Part shown: piece by piece, positions 1-8,600 of the stretch
How the letters are laid out: every line of letters starts with the position of its first letter
How positions within the stretch are numbered: position 1 is the stretch's first letter
Assembly (NCBI GenBank): GCA_002440065.1
Contig: DJRK01000140.1
Location: 9,943-19,837, forward strand
Length of the DNA: 9,895 nt
Reading direction: 5' to 3'
Source of the DNA: Atopobium sp. UBA6362
Lineage (GTDB): Bacteria > Actinomycetota > Coriobacteriia > Coriobacteriales > Atopobiaceae
Notes under the pieces: generated by a model
The model's input: only the letters and a program-made list of their open reading frames with translations
The model's database searches: none
Told to the model about the DNA's origin: nothing
Program-made: the position numbers and the translations under genes

Positions 1-1
1 C

Positions 2-3000
2 AACCTCATCCCGCACCAGACGATCCTGGAGAACGTCGAGCTCGCGCTGACCCTTACCGGCGTGGGGCGCGCCGAGCGCCGCGAGCGCGCGGTGGCGGCG
101 CTCGAGCGCGTGGGCCTGGGCCAGCACGTGAACAAGCGGCCGAGCCAGCTCTCCGGCGGGCAGATGCAGCGCGTCGCTATCGCACGAGCGCTCATAAACG
201 ACCCCGAGATCGTCCTGGCCGACGAGCCCACCGGCGCCCTCGATTCGGCGACGTCCGTGCAGGTCATGGACCTGCTCAAGGAGGTCGCGCAGGATCGCCT
301 CGTCATCATGGTCACGCACAACCCCGACCTTGCCTATCAGTACGCCACGCGCATCGTCACCCTGGCGGACGGCCAGATCAAGGACGACTCCGACGCCTTC
401 GACGCCGCGACCGCGCCCCGCCGCGACGCCAAGCCCACGCGCCGCACGTCCATGAGCTTCTTGACGGCGCTCGGCCTCTCCGCGCGCAACCTCCTCACCA
501 AGAAGGGCCGCACGATCATGACGGCCTTCGCCGGGTCCATCGGCATCATCGGCATCGCCGCGATCCTGGCGCTCTCGAACGGCGTGAACAACTACATCGC
601 GCAGGTGGAGGAGGACACGCTCTCGAGCTACCCGCTCTCCATCACCAAGCAGAGCTACGACGTCACCGGCATGCTCACGGGCGACACGTCCTCCGGCTCC
701 TCGGGCGACTCGGCCTCCGACCAGGGCGCTGACGCGTCCGCCGAGAAGGACGTCGCGTCCTCCGACGGCTCGATCCCCGAGTTCACGATGCTCAAGGACA
801 TGTTCGCCTCCGTGAAGTCGAACGACCTCAGGAGCTTCAAGTCCTACCTCGACTCGGGCGACGCGGGCATCGCGGACGACATCAACGCGATCCAGTACGA
901 CTACGGCATCACGCCGCAGGTCTACGCCGCCGACACCTCGAGCGGCGTGACGAAGCTCAACCCCAACTCGCTCTCCTCGGCCATGAGCGCGGGCGCGTCG
1001 TCCTCCGCGACGGCCGGCACCATGGCGGGCTCCTCGAGCGCCTACAACGAGATGCTCGACGACCCGGGGCTTCTTGCCCAGCAGTACGACGTCGTCGCGG
1101 GCCGTTGGGCGAGCGGGGCCGACGAGTGCGTCCTCGTGCTGAACAAGTCCGGGCGCGTGAGCGACTACACGCTCTACGCGCTGGGCGTCCTCGACCCCTC
1201 TCAGCTCGATGACATGGTCACGGCCACGCTCACGGCCTCCGGCGACGTGGACGTGCCCGACACCGACGTCGACTTCACCTACGACGATGCGCTCAACCTG
1301 CACTTCAAGGTCATAAGCCCCGCCGAGTGCTACCGGAAAAACGACGAGACGGGCGGCTGGACCGACATGTCCGGCGACGCCGACTTCATGGCGCAAAAGG
1401 TCGCCGACGGCCTCGACCTCAAGGTCGTGGGCGTCGTCAAGCCCAACGAGACGGCCGACTCCAACGCCCTCACCCCCGGCATCGCCTACACCCACGGGCT
1501 CACGAGCGCGCTCATCGGCCGCTCCGCGGGCTCCGAGATCGTCCAGCAGCAGCTTGCCGACAGCAACGTCGACGTCTTCACCGGCGAGTCGTTCGACCAG
1601 CTCCAGGAAGAGGCCAAGAAGGGCGTCGACCTCTCGAGCCTCTTCTCGGTGGACGAGGACGGACTCAAGAGCGCCTTCAGCTTCGATGAGAGCAAGCTCG
1701 CGGGCCTAGGCTCCCTGGGCTCGGGCATGGACCTCTCCTCGCTCGACCTCTCGGGCATCGACCTGTCCGGCATGCAGCTCGACCTCTCGGGCATCGGCGA
1801 CGACCTCGACTTCTCCGACGTGTTCAGCAACGTGCCCGCGCCCGACTTCTCCAAGCTTCTCGACTCGCTCGGCGACCTCAAGCCCACCGAGGACCAGTTG
1901 AAGCAGCTCTCGGAGCTCGAGAAGCAGCTGCTCGAGGGCTACCTCAACTACCTCAAGGCGAGCGGCGACATCAGCCTGACCGATCCCGACCTCTCCGACA
2001 AGCTCGTCCAGAAGCTGAACGAGTATCTGGTCACGGACGAGGCGAAGGCCATCTTCGCCCAGGTCGCGCAGATCGCCGGCCCGGACTTCCAGGCGAAACT
2101 CGAGGAGGTGCTGCGCGCCTACGTGCAGGATGACCTCGCGCCGTACATGAAGTCGGCCATGGAGCAGGTGACGCAGCGCCTGGGCGACGAGATCTCGACC
2201 ACGGTCTCGACGCAGCTGCAGGCGGGCCTCGCGCAGGCGATGGACCAGGTCGCGACGAAGATGTCGGGCGCGGTCCAGCAGATGACCGACGGCATGACGG
2301 CGAGCATGAGCGGCTTTGCGGACGCGTTCTCGGTCGACGCCGGCGCCTTCCAGAACGCCATCCACTTCAACATGGACGCCGAGGACCTGTCCTCGCTCAT
2401 GTCGAGCTATGCGAACGCGGGCAAGCTCACGTACGAGAACAACCTCGAGACCCTGGGCTACGCCGACGAGGCCGACCCCACGAGCATCTCCATCTACCCC
2501 AAGGACTTCCAGGCCAAGGAGCTCGTGCTCAAGTCGATCGACGCCTACAACGACCGCGTGCGCGCCGCCGGCGAGGACGACAAGGTCATCGGCTACACGG
2601 ACTACATGGGCGTGATCATGGGCTCGGTCACCGACATCGTGAACATGATCAGCCTCGTGCTCATCGCCTTCGTGAGCATCAGCCTCGTGGTGAGCTCGAT
2701 CATGATCGGCATCATCACCTACATCAGCGTCCTCGAGCGCAAGAAGGAGATCGGCATCCTTCGCGCGATCGGCGCCTCCAAGGGCAACGTCGCCTCGGTC
2801 TTCAACGCCGAGACGTTCATCGAGGGCCTTATCTCGGGCGTGTTCGCCATCGTGGTCGTGCTCATCGCGAGCGTGCCCGTGAACGCGATGGTGCTGCGGG
2901 ACCACGGCGTGCCCAACATCATGAGCCTGCCGTGGACGGCGGCCCTCGCGCTCATAGGCATCTCGGTGCTTCTTACCGTCGTGGCGGGCCTCCTGCCTGC

Positions 3001-3049
3001 GAGAAGCGCGAGCAAGAAGGATCCCGTCGAGGCCCTTCGCTCCGAGTAG
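2..3049 (+). CDS. ABC transporter, fused ATP-binding and MacB/FtsX-type permease (5' partial)
   Basis: This is the 3' part of a single-chain ABC exporter; the gene begins upstream, because the reading frame is open from base 2 and the Walker A motif is missing. Seen: residues NLIPHQTILENVELAL just after the Q-loop (2-49), LSGGQ signature (149-163), Walker B and D-loop VLADEPTGALDS (212-247) and the H-loop histidine of MVTHN (317-319). A first membrane helix follows (about 512-590), then about 680 extracellular residues. Three C-terminal helices (about 2627-2731, 2792-2881, 2930-3003) carry the FtsX-family motif ERKKEIGILRAIGAS. This 1+3 helix topology is that of MacB/FtsX mechanotransmission transporters, which move peptides, lipoproteins or drugs without forming a classic channel. 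The extracellular domain is several times larger than the roughly 200 residues usual in MacB or BceB. It contains DLSG-type repeats and a long helical stretch (about 1860-2400). The substrate is unknown. The family call is secure. Confidence 0.93.
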   Translation, partial: NLIPHQTILENVELALTLTGVGRAERRERAVAALERVGLGQHVNKRPSQLSGGQMQRVAIARALINDPEIVLADEPTGALDSATSVQVMDLLKEVAQDRLVIMVTHNPDLAYQYATRIVTLADGQIKDDSDAFDAATAPRRDAKPTRRTSMSFLTALGLSARNLLTKKGRTIMTAFAGSIGIIGIAAILALSNGVNNYIAQVEEDTLSSYPLSITKQSYDVTGMLTGDTSSGSSGDSASDQGADASAEKDVASSDGSIPEFTMLKDMFASVKSNDLRSFKSYLDSGDAGIADDINAIQYDYGITPQVYAADTSSGVTKLNPNSLSSAMSAGASSSATAGTMAGSSSAYNEMLDDPGLLAQQYDVVAGRWASGADECVLVLNKSGRVSDYTLYALGVLDPSQLDDMVTATLTASGDVDVPDTDVDFTYDDALNLHFKVISPAECYRKNDETGGWTDMSGDADFMAQKVADGLDLKVVGVVKPNETADSNALTPGIAYTHGLTSALIGRSAGSEIVQQQLADSNVDVFTGESFDQLQEEAKKGVDLSSLFSVDEDGLKSAFSFDESKLAGLGSLGSGMDLSSLDLSGIDLSGMQLDLSGIGDDLDFSDVFSNVPAPDFSKLLDSLGDLKPTEDQLKQLSELEKQLLEGYLNYLKASGDISLTDPDLSDKLVQKLNEYLVTDEAKAIFAQVAQIAGPDFQAKLEEVLRAYVQDDLAPYMKSAMEQVTQRLGDEISTTVSTQLQAGLAQAMDQVATKMSGAVQQMTDGMTASMSGFADAFSVDAGAFQNAIHFNMDAEDLSSLMSSYANAGKLTYENNLETLGYADEADPTSISIYPKDFQAKELVLKSIDAYNDRVRAAGEDDKVIGYTDYMGVIMGSVTDIVNMISLVLIAFVSISLVVSSIMIGIITYISVLERKKEIGILRAIGASKGNVASVFNAETFIEGLISGVFAIVVVLIASVPVNAMVLRDHGVPNIMSLPWTAALALIGISVLLTVVAGLLPARSASKKDPVEALRSE
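1730..1795 (+). repeat. DLSG pentapeptide-like repeats within the ABC transporter ectodomain
   Basis: The encoded protein reads DLSSL, DLSGI, DLSGM, then QL, then DLSGI, in successive five-residue units. The (I/L)-D-L-S-G spacing fits the central-leucine pattern of pentapeptide repeats, which can form a right-handed quadrilateral beta-helix. With about four units it is too short for a full helix, so it may only be a low-complexity linker. The flanks (GLGSLGSG before, DDLDFSDVFS after) are also rich in Gly, Ser, Asp and Leu. Confidence 0.6.
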
Positions 3050-3098
3050 CGATTTGGGGTCGGACCCTTATTCGATTTAGGGTCCGACCCCAAATTGC
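3049..3098. repeat. Long palindromic hairpin between the ABC transporter gene and secD (REP-like or non-canonical terminator)
   Basis: Bases 3052-3068 (ATTTGGGGTCGGACCCT) are the exact reverse complement of 3079-3095, around a 10-nt AT-rich loop (3069-3078). As RNA the stem extends outwards through a G-U pair and two more pairs to 3049 and 3098, giving 20 paired positions that include the last base of the ABC stop codon. Each arm is also a small near-palindrome (GGGTC-G-GACCC), so the element could fold as one long hairpin or two short ones. No U-tract follows the right arm (TGCGG comes next), so it is not a textbook intrinsic terminator. Its position makes it a plausible transcript end or 3' stabiliser, or a dispersed REP-type repeat. 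The structure is certain; the role is not. Confidence 0.85.
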
Positions 3099-3134
3099 GG
3101 TATGGTGAGGGTTTAGAAAACACGCGACGAGATT

Positions 3135-3138
3135 AAGG
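3135..3138 (+). promoter_or_regulatory. Ribosome binding site of secD
   Basis: AAGG lies 9 nt before the ATG at 3148 and is a modest Shine-Dalgarno match. It supports this start: the N-terminal basic tail and first membrane helix follow directly, and no better site precedes a later in-frame ATG. Confidence 0.6.
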
Positions 3139-3147
3139 TTCCACAAC

Positions 3148-4680
3148 ATGGCGAAACACAGCGGGTCCGGCGTCCCCAAGACGGGCGTGGACAGGTGGCG
3201 CGCGTCTGCGCCGCAGGGAGGTCATGCGCACAAAGCCTCCCGCAAGAGCGACAAGGCAGCGGTCAAGCGGCACATCGGCGTGCTCATCGTCGCCGTCGCG
3301 CTCTGCGTGGCCTCGGCGGTCGCCTTCACGCCCCTTGGCGAGAAGATCACGCGCGGCCTCGACATCCAGGGCGGCGTCTCGGTCATCCTCACGGCCTCCA
3401 AGTCAGACGGCTCGACGCCCTCGAGCGAGGACATGCAGACCGCGACCACGATCGTGCAGAGCCGCGTGAACGCGCTCGGCTCCTCCGAGGCCACGGTCCA
3501 GCAGCAGGGGTCGAGCTCGATCCTCGTGCAGATCCCCGGCGCGACCGACGCGAGCTCCACGGTCGACGCCATCGGGCAGACCGGCCACCTCGAGTTCGTC
3601 AAGCTCGAGGACATCGGCGACGCCGAGGCGCTGGCCAAGCTCCAGGCAGGCACGAAGAACGTGAAGCTCGAGGAGGGGACCTACACGGCCTTCCTCGACG
3701 GCTCCTCCGTGACGAAGACCGAGGTCTCCCAGTCCTCGACCGACATGGGCACCTACGTCGTGAACGTGACGTTCGACTCCGCCGGCGCCCAGACCTTCGC
3801 CGACGTCACCCGCGCGCTCGCCCCCACGAAGGGCCAGATCGCCATCGTGCTCGACGGCGTCGTGAACTCCGCCCCCGCCGTCCAGTCCGAGATCACGGGC
3901 GGCCAGGTCTCCATCTCGGGCAGCTTCTCGGCCGACGAGGCGAACTCGCTCAAGACCGTCCTCGACTCCGGCTCGCTCCCCGTGACGCTCACGTACTCCG
4001 AGAGCCGCGCCGTCGGCCCGACGCTCGGCCAGGATTCGCTCACCCAGGGCGTGCTCGCGCTCGCCGTGGGCATGGCCGTCGTCATCGCCTACCTCTTCGT
4101 CTTCTACCAGGGCCTGGGGCTTCTCACGCTCGGGTCGCTCGGCGTCTTCGCGGTGTTCTACCTCGGTCTTCTCGCCGTGCTCTCACGCTTCGGGCTCTTC
4201 GCCCTGTCGCTGCCCGGACTCGCGGGCATGGTGCTCACGACGGCCTCCGCCGCCGACTCCTCGATCCTCGTCCTCGAGCGTTTCCGAGAAGAGATCCGCA
4301 TGGGCCGCACGGTCAAGAGCGCCTCGGTGTCCGGCTCCGAGCACGGCATCAAGACCTCGCTCGACGCCGACGTCGTCACCCTCGTCACGGCCCTCGCGCT
4401 CTTCTTCGTGGCGACGGGCGACGTGCGCGGCTTCGGCCTGACGCTCGCGCTGGGCGTGGCGTGCGACATCGTGACGATGTTCTTCTTCAAGGCGCCCGCC
4501 CTGCGCCTGCTCGCCATGGGCGCCATTCAGAGGCACCCCGGGTTCTGGGGCATCAAGCACGACGTCGACGAGGCCGCCGCGCGCAAGGCTGCAAAGAAGG
4601 CCGCTGAGCAGGGCGCCGTTCACGAGGGGCCTGCCCAAACCCACGACGCTTCCATGAAGGGGGGCGAGGCGCATGCGTAG
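3148..4680 (+). CDS. secD: Protein translocase subunit SecD
   Basis: SecD is a membrane component of the Sec export machinery. With SecF it uses the proton motive force to pull preproteins out of SecYEG on the extracellular side. Seen in 510 residues: a basic cytoplasmic tail (1-41), TM1 (about 43-62), the family motif GLDIQGG (70-76), an extracellular P1-type domain (about 77-288), VGPTLGQDS (289-297), and five further helices. The proton-relay segment reads AADSSILVLERFREE, with the conserved aspartate at D370; many bacteria have VDANVLIFER here. ADS at this point looks actinobacterial. The C-tail (about 465-510) is Lys/Ala/Glu-rich. At 510 residues it is shorter than E. coli SecD (615), mostly through a smaller extracellular domain. 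It starts the secD-secF-recJ-rel block and overlaps secF by 8 nt. No yajC precedes it. Confidence 0.96.
   Translation: MAKHSGSGVPKTGVDRWRASAPQGGHAHKASRKSDKAAVKRHIGVLIVAVALCVASAVAFTPLGEKITRGLDIQGGVSVILTASKSDGSTPSSEDMQTATTIVQSRVNALGSSEATVQQQGSSSILVQIPGATDASSTVDAIGQTGHLEFVKLEDIGDAEALAKLQAGTKNVKLEEGTYTAFLDGSSVTKTEVSQSSTDMGTYVVNVTFDSAGAQTFADVTRALAPTKGQIAIVLDGVVNSAPAVQSEITGGQVSISGSFSADEANSLKTVLDSGSLPVTLTYSESRAVGPTLGQDSLTQGVLALAVGMAVVIAYLFVFYQGLGLLTLGSLGVFAVFYLGLLAVLSRFGLFALSLPGLAGMVLTTASAADSSILVLERFREEIRMGRTVKSASVSGSEHGIKTSLDADVVTLVTALALFFVATGDVRGFGLTLALGVACDIVTMFFFKAPALRLLAMGAIQRHPGFWGIKHDVDEAAARKAAKKAAEQGAVHEGPAQTHDASMKGGEAHA
4656..4664 (+). promoter_or_regulatory. Ribosome binding site of secF, inside the end of secD
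   Basis: GAAGGGGGG sits 8 nt before the secF ATG at 4673 and lies within the last codons of secD. With the 8-nt overlap it points to translational coupling, which would help keep SecD and SecF in balance. Confidence 0.7.
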
Positions 4681-5680
4681 CCACTTCTCGCACGAGATCC
4701 CCTTCATGCGGCATCGCAGGACGTTCCTCACCGTTTCCGCCGTCCTCGTCGTCCTCTCGCTCGTGGGGCTCCTTGCCCGCGGGCTCGTCTGGGGCATCGA
4801 GTTCTCGGGCGGCACCCAGATAGACTTCCGTTCCACGGGCGACGTCACGATCGAGCAGATGCGCGGCGCCCTCGAGTCCGCCGGCGAGGACGCGGCCTCC
4901 GTCCAGACCTCCGAGGTCGACGGCGTCGACGGCTTCCTCGTCCGCTCCGAGACGACCGACCCCACGACGGCGAACGCCCACGCCGAGGCCGTGGCCGATT
5001 CCCTGGGGCTCTCCGCAGACAGCTTCACCGTCACGACCATCGGCCCCGACTGGGGCGCCGACGTCACGCGCTCGTCGCTCGCGGCTTTCGGCGTGGCCAT
5101 CCTCGCCATCATCGTCTACGTCTCCATCCGATACGAGCTCAAGATGGCCCTCTGCGCCGTCGTCGCGCTCCTCCACGACCTCGTGGTGACGCTCGGCGTC
5201 TACGCGTGGTTCCAGATCGCCGTGAGCCCGAACGTCGTGGCCGCGCTCCTTACCGTCATGGGCTACTCGCTCTACGACACCGTGGTCGAGTTCAACCGCA
5301 TGGACGAGAACGCGCGTCTGCTCAAGGACCAGAAGCACCGCACGTATCTCCAGATCGCGAACTTCTCGATCAACGAGGTCTTCGTCCGTTCGATCAACAC
5401 CACGATTGTGACGGTCGTCCCCGTGGCGTGCCTGCTCGCCATCGGCGGCACGACGCTCAGGGACTTCGCGTTCGCCATGCTCGTGGGCGAGCTTCTGGGC
5501 ACGTACTCGAGCTTCGCCGTCGCGTCGCCGCTGCTCGCCATGTGGAAGACGCGCGAGCCCAAGTGGGCCAAGCTCGAGGCGCGCTACGGCGAGGGCTCCG
5601 CGGCCGCGCAGGTCGAGCCCGTCTCCGGCGACCAGGGGGCCGACGGCTCCGCGGACCTTGCCGAGAAGGACGTGAGATAG
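4673..5680 (+). CDS. secF: Protein translocase subunit SecF
   Basis: SecF is the partner of SecD in the proton-driven export accessory complex. Seen in 335 residues: a short cytoplasmic N-terminus, TM1 (about 18-36), the motif GIEFSGG (41-47), a short extracellular domain (about 48-122), IGPDWGADVTRSS (123-135; VGP-x-VG-like in other species), and five more helices up to about residue 289. The proton-relay helix reads MGYSLYDTVVEFNRMDEN, with the key aspartate at D202; the usual form is GYSINDTVVVFDRIREN. The Asn-to-Tyr change before the Asp is, from memory, common in actinobacteria. The glutamate at E206, where valine is usual, looks less common. GGTTLRDFAFAMLVGELLGTYSS is the usual C-terminal signature. 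A soluble acidic tail (about 300-335) ends the protein. Start: ATG inside secD with a strong ribosome binding site. Confidence 0.96.
   Translation: MRSHFSHEIPFMRHRRTFLTVSAVLVVLSLVGLLARGLVWGIEFSGGTQIDFRSTGDVTIEQMRGALESAGEDAASVQTSEVDGVDGFLVRSETTDPTTANAHAEAVADSLGLSADSFTVTTIGPDWGADVTRSSLAAFGVAILAIIVYVSIRYELKMALCAVVALLHDLVVTLGVYAWFQIAVSPNVVAALLTVMGYSLYDTVVEFNRMDENARLLKDQKHRTYLQIANFSINEVFVRSINTTIVTVVPVACLLAIGGTTLRDFAFAMLVGELLGTYSSFAVASPLLAMWKTREPKWAKLEARYGEGSAAAQVEPVSGDQGADGSADLAEKDVR
5666..5670 (+). promoter_or_regulatory. Ribosome binding site of the recJ-helicase gene
   Basis: AAGGA lies 11 nt before the ATG at 5682, inside the last codons of secF. The secF stop codon (5678-5680) is 1 nt from the ATG, so re-initiation by ribosomes finishing secF is likely. 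Confidence 0.55.
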
Positions 5681-5681
5681 G

Positions 5682-8600
5682 ATGAGCGGCCTCGCGCAGA
5701 GCCGTCGCTGGTCGGTCCTTGCGCCGAACCCCAAGGTCGAGCTCGAGCTCAGGCGCGAGCTCGGCGCCTCGCCGCTCGTGGCCCGCGTCCTCGCCTCTCG
5801 CGGGTTCTCGGACGCCCAGGAGGCCCGCGACTTCCTCACGCCTTCGCTCGACCGCGACTGGGGCGACCCCCTCCTCATCCCCGGGATGCGCGGGGTCGCC
5901 GACCGCGTGGGGCGCGCGCTCGACGCCCGCGAGGCCATCGCCGTATTCGGCGACTTCGACGTGGACGGCATGACGTCCACCTGCCTTTTGACCCTTGCCC
6001 TGCGCAGGCTCGGCGGGGACGTGCACCCCTATATCCCGCACCGCTTCGGCGAGGGGTACGGCCTTTCCGAGGCGGCCCTCACACGCGTGGTCGAGGGGTG
6101 CGACCCCGACCTCATCGTCACGGTGGACAACGGCATCGCCGCCGCCTCCGAGGTCGAGGGGCTTCTTGCCCGCGGCATCGACGTCGTCGTGACCGACCAC
6201 CACGAGCCGGCGGACCTCGTGCCCCGCGGCGTGCCCGTGACCGACCCCAAGCTCGACGCGGACTGTCCCTCCCGCGAGCTCGCGGGAGCGGGCGTCGCCC
6301 TCAAGCTCGTTCAGGAGCTCGGCCGTCGCCGCGGCTGCCCCGAGCTGTGGCGCGACTACATCGACATCGCGATGCTCGGCACTTTGTCGGACATGATGCT
6401 CCTTCAGGGAGAGAACCGCGCCCTCGTGGCCGAGGGCCTGCGGAAGATGCGCGTCTCCACGAGGCCCGGCCTCACGGCGCTCGCGGCGACCGCGGGCATC
6501 GAGCTCTCGCAGGCGACCTCCGACTCGCTGCCCTTCTCGATCATCCCGCGCCTGAACGCCGCCGGACGCATGGGCTCCACCGACGTGGCCTTCGACCTGC
6601 TCATGACCGAGGACTCCCACGAGGCGCAGCGCCTCGCGACGGCGCTCGAGGAGACGAACAACGAGCGGCGAGCCATCGAGGCCAAGCTCTCGGAGGAGGC
6701 CCTGGCAAAGATCGAGGCCACCTGGGACGGCGGCCGCTGCGTCGTCGTGGGCGGCGAGGGCTGGCACGAGGGCGTGAAGGGCATCGTCGCCTCGCGCATC
6801 GTCAACCGCTACCACGTGCCGGCGATCCTCTTCAGCATCCAGGACGGCGTCGCCCGCGGCTCCGGCCGCTCGGTGGGCTCCGTCGACCTCTTCCGCGCCG
6901 TCGAGCAGTGCTCCGACGTGCTCATCCGCTTTGGCGGGCACTCGGGCGCCGTGGGCGTCACGTGCGAGGCGTCGAGGCTCGATGAGTTCCGTGAGCGGCT
7001 CGAGGCGGCGCTCGCCGAGCTCCCCGCCGAGCAGTTCGTGGACGTGGGGGAGGTCGCGGCCGTCGTGGGCCTGGGTGAGCTCACCGTGGATTCCATCGCT
7101 GCCGTCGAGGCGCTCCAGCCCTTTGGCCAGGGCAACAAGAAGCCCCTCTTTGCCTCGACCGGAGTCACGATGCGCAGCCGCGCCCGCGTGGGCGCCGACG
7201 AGTCCCACCTGCGCTTCTACGCGACCGACGGCGTGGCCTCGCTTCCCGCGATCATGTTCCGCGTCCCGCAGATCGAGAAGGTCGCGGACTGCGACGGTGC
7301 CGTCGACCTCGTCTTCGAGGCGACGAACGAGACTTGGAACGGCCGGACGAAGGCCAAGCTCATGGTCAAGGACATCCTCGTGCGCGAGGAAGAGGACCGT
7401 GCCTGCGAGCCGAGCGAGCTCGAGCGGGACCTCGAGGCGTCAGCGAAGCAGCCGTCCGTCGCGTCACCCACCGCGTTGGAGCCCCGCGTCGCCCCTGATC
7501 GCGAGGCCGCCGCCTCGCTCGAGGGGCTCGACGTTCGCGAGCTCACGCGCGAGCTCGCCCGCCGCATGATCGGCGACGCCCCGCTGCTCCCGGCCCAGGC
7601 ACAGGCGCTCGATCGCCTCGCCGAGGGCAAGAGCTGCCTCGCCGTGATGGCGACGGGGCGCGGCAAGTCGCTCATCTTCCATATCCATGCGGCTCGCGAG
7701 GCGATCCTCGAGGGTGCGGCGAGCGTCTTCGTCTATCCTCTCCGCGCGCTCGTGGCCGACCAGGCCTTCCACCTCGAGTCCTCGCTCGCGAAGCTCGGCG
7801 TGACCTGCGCCGTGCTCACCGGCGAGACGGCGCAGGAGCGGCGCGACGAGGTCTTCGACGCGCTGGCGTCGGGCTCGCTCGACGTGGTCCTCACCACGCC
7901 CGAGTTCCTCGCCATCCACAGCGGCCGCTTCGCCGAGTGCGGGCGCATCGGTTTTCTCGTCGTGGACGAGGCCCACCACGCCGGCGCCTCCAAGGGCGGC
8001 CATCGCTCCGCCTACGCTGAGCTGCCGCGCGTTCGCGAGAAGCTCGGCGACCCCACGTGCCTCGCCGTGACCCCCACCGCCTCCGACACCTCGGCACGAG
8101 AGGTTTGCCGCCTTCTGGGCGTCGATGAGCGCGACGTCGTCGTGGACCGCTCCGAGCGCGGGAACCTCGACGTTGTGGACCTCCGCGACCTGCACGACCG
8201 CGAGAGCAAGCTCGTGAGCCTCGTGTCCTCCGGCCGCAAGACCATCGTCTACGTCACCTCGCGCGACCAGTCCGTGAACGTGGTGCGTATGCTTCGCCAC
8301 CGCATCCCCGACCTCGCGCCCCGCATCGCCTTCTACAACGCCGGGCTCGATCGGCCGTTGCGCACCCGCGTCGAGCGCGCCTTCCGCGAGGACGAGCTCG
8401 CCTGCATCGTGAGCACGAGCGCCTTCGGCGAGGGCGTGAACCTGCCGAGCGTGCGGCAGGTCGTCCTCTACACGCTGCCCTTCGGCCGCGTGGAGTTCAA
8501 CCAGATGAGCGGCCGGGCAGGGCGCGACGGCAAGCAGTCGCAGGTCTACCTGCTCTTTGGCGGGCGCGACCGGCGCCTGAACGAGAAGATCATGTCGAGC

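Noticed and set aside
1706..2905. 399-codon open frame on the - strand inside the ABC transporter gene
   Set aside because: It is antisense to a clearly conserved coding frame, is extremely rich in His, Asp, Val, Arg and Glu, and has no recognisable motif. Such shadows are expected in GC-rich genes with strong third-position GC.
3049..3098. Classical Rho-independent terminator
   Set aside because: The stem is strong, but no run of T follows the right arm on either strand (AAAT or ATTT only). It is therefore reported as a palindrome with a possible terminator role.
3095..3119. Possible secD promoter: TATGGT (3101-3106) or TAGAAA (3114-3119) as -10, TTGCGG (3095-3100) as -35
   Set aside because: TTGCGG and TAGAAA are only 13 nt apart, and neither -10 candidate has a good -35 at 16-18 nt; those positions fall on the palindrome arm and its edge. 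A promoter probably exists here, but I cannot place it.
3195..4607. 470-codon + strand open frame overlapping secD in another frame
   Set aside because: It is Arg/Ala/Pro-rich nonsense translation, while secD in its own frame shows all family motifs.
5457..7208. 583-codon open frame on the - strand across secF and the RecJ region
   Set aside because: It covers two solid + strand genes, has low-complexity composition and no domain, so it is a GC-bias shadow.
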